The notes below the pieces were generated by a model. The model saw only the letters and a list, made by a program, of their open reading frames with translations. It searched no databases and had not been told where the DNA came from. 64,000 nucleotides of DNA, taken from assembly GCF_020148005.1 (NCBI RefSeq), contig NZ_JAGXFD010000001.1:2259739-2323738 (forward strand). Reading direction: 5' to 3'. Position numbers and translations under genes: made by a program. Numbering within the stretch: the first letter of the stretch is position 1; each line of letters begins with the position of its first letter. The DNA is from Modicisalibacter tunisiensis. GTDB taxonomy: Bacteria > Pseudomonadota > Gammaproteobacteria > Pseudomonadales > Halomonadaceae. This document shows positions 63,415 to 64,000 of this stretch, piece by piece.

Positions 63415-63481
63415 TGGCTTGCCCGTGAAACTGCGAAAGCGATACTGCGCAATCTAGCATGCCCTGGAGCCCTTCGACAGC

Positions 63482-63835
63482 ATGACCTGCCCCACTCCTG
63501 CCGCGAGTCGCGCCGATGGAACCGGTCGGCAGCGTGCCAGACGCACGTCGCGCTGGTGGCTGGCCGGCCTGCTGGTCGGTTGCCTGCTGCCGACCACGCT
63601 GGGGCATGCCGAAGCGCTCCGGCTCGCCGAACAGATCACCCAGATCTGCCTCATGGCGCCCGCGGCGATCCGCGAGGAATCGCGTCGGGCGCGCAAGCGG
63701 GCTTCGCACCGGTGGCCGACGAGTGTCGGTCGGCCCGGGCGCGAGACGCGTGTCTGGCGGCAGGTGGCCGGGCACGCCTGTTCCGGTGCGGATCTGGCGT
63801 CTCGCGCCCCCCGGGCACCGCCTTTCATTGTGTGA
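63482..63835 (+). CDS. Putative SecM-like secretion-monitoring arrest peptide, upstream of secA
   Basis: 117 residues; I do not recognise a named family. What is seen: a basic N-region (RQRARRTSR), a hydrophobic stretch of about 17 residues and a GHA cleavage-like site near residue 42, so the nascent chain should enter the Sec pathway. The C-terminus reads SRAPRAPPFIV, with Arg111-Ala112-Pro113-Pro114 three residues before the end. Arg-Ala-Pro-Pro is the motif of recently described translation-arrest peptides (ApdP type), and E. coli SecM stalls at Arg-Ala-Gly-Pro. Codons are G/C-ending like those of neighbouring genes, and secA starts 69 bases after the stop. E. coli has the same order, lpxC-secM-secA. 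The ribosome binding site is weak. The arrest role is inferred; opposite-strand ORFs here look like shadows. Confidence 0.65.
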   Translation: MTCPTPAASRADGTGRQRARRTSRWWLAGLLVGCLLPTTLGHAEALRLAEQITQICLMAPAAIREESRRARKRASHRWPTSVGRPGRETRVWRQVAGHACSGADLASRAPRAPPFIV

Positions 63836-63891
63836 ATGCGTGATCGAGGTTTTCGGTCGGCAGAGTGCCGCCGGCCTTCTTTGCACAATGA
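63825..63891 (+). promoter_or_regulatory. mRNA helix linking the arrest-ORF end to the secA ribosome binding site
   Basis: Bases 63825-63836 (end and stop codon of the small ORF) can form a 12-bp helix with 63880-63891, including two G-U pairs. Its 3' arm ends next to the secA ribosome binding site (TTGGA, 63892-63896). CC at 63821-63822 could also pair with the GG of that site across a 2x2 loop. An inner hairpin, 63853-63862 with 63866-63874, closes the loop. A ribosome paused at Arg-Ala-Pro-Pro would cover the 5' arm. Confidence 0.6.
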
Positions 63892-63904
63892 TTGGATACT
63901 GCTA

Positions 63905-64000
63905 ATGATCAATACTCTGGTTCGCAAGCTCGTCGGGTCCAAGAACGACCGTGAAGTCAAGCGCATGGGCAAGCTGGTCGCCGACATCAACCGTCTGGAA
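63905..64000 (+). CDS. secA: Preprotein translocase ATPase SecA (N-terminal part)
   Basis: Only the first 32 codons are in the window. MINTLVRKLVGSKNDREVKRM, continuing into LVADINRLE, matches the SecA N-terminus, where SKNDR is conserved. SecA drives secretory proteins through SecYEG. The ribosome binding site (TTGGA, eight bases upstream) is weak and lies beside a predicted helix, consistent with translational control by the small upstream ORF. Confidence 0.92.
   Translation, partial: MINTLVRKLVGSKNDREVKRMGKLVADINRLE

Noticed and set aside
63398-63990. Two overlapping minus-strand ORFs (162 and 178 codons) across the region upstream of secA
   Set aside because: They lack similarity to known proteins and signal or domain features, run antisense through dciA's start, the small plus-strand ORF and secA, and look like GC-rich shadows.

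Overview
The window is a GC-rich, gene-dense stretch of a gammaproteobacterial chromosome. It has no tRNA, insertion sequence, prophage or CRISPR array. Gene content and order (gatCAB/mreBCD, lpt-rpoN-ptsN, mla-murA-hisGD, rplM-rpsI-sspAB, diaA-yraN-lpoA/rsmI-rnpB, the dcw cluster, then lpxC and secA) fit the Halomonas/Pseudomonas side of the class. A Halomonas-like organism is my best inference. Nearly all of it is core housekeeping, and most real genes end in G or C at codon position three.

Layout. 1-2771: the end of a PuuC-like aldehyde dehydrogenase, a secreted GH10 xylanase and a PuuR-like regulator. 2825-6072 (minus): gatB, gatA, gatC. 6294-18358: mreBCD, maf, rng, yhdP, tldD and pmbA, with yjgA/darP inverted between the last two. 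18402-26928 (minus): mgtE, ptsO, rapZ, ptsN, hpf, rpoN, lptB, lptA, lptC, kdsC, kdsD. 27104-33971: mlaFEDCB, ibaG, murA, hisG, hisD. 34039-38046: degS/algW-like protease, Nif3-family gene, zapG and zapE. 38195-40385: rplM-rpsI and sspA-sspB. 40463-43896 (minus): dolP, diaA, yraN, lpoA. 44016-62855: rsmI, the RNase P RNA, then rsmH-ftsL-ftsI-murE-murF-mraY-murD-ftsW-murG-murC-ddlB-ftsQ-ftsA-ftsZ and lpxC. 62926-64000: dciA (minus), a short secreted protein and the start of secA.

The genes serve envelope building and division: rod shape (Mre), peptidoglycan precursors and septum assembly (Mur, Fts, LpoA), LPS synthesis and export (LpxC, Kds, Lpt), phospholipid balance (Mla), outer-membrane stress proteolysis and the Sec motor. 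Nitrogen-PTS, sigma-54 and translation factors are interleaved with them.

The most interesting locus is at the right edge. A 117-codon ORF with a signal peptide sits directly upstream of secA and ends in Arg-Ala-Pro-Pro, three residues before its C-terminus. Its last codons can base-pair with the sequence next to the secA ribosome binding site. This is the architecture expected of a SecM-like translation-arrest sensor, but in a protein I do not recognise as SecM. Other points of interest are mreC, which lacks a canonical start codon where its family begins, a dcw cluster without mraZ that follows rnpB directly, and a hairpin leader on rplM.
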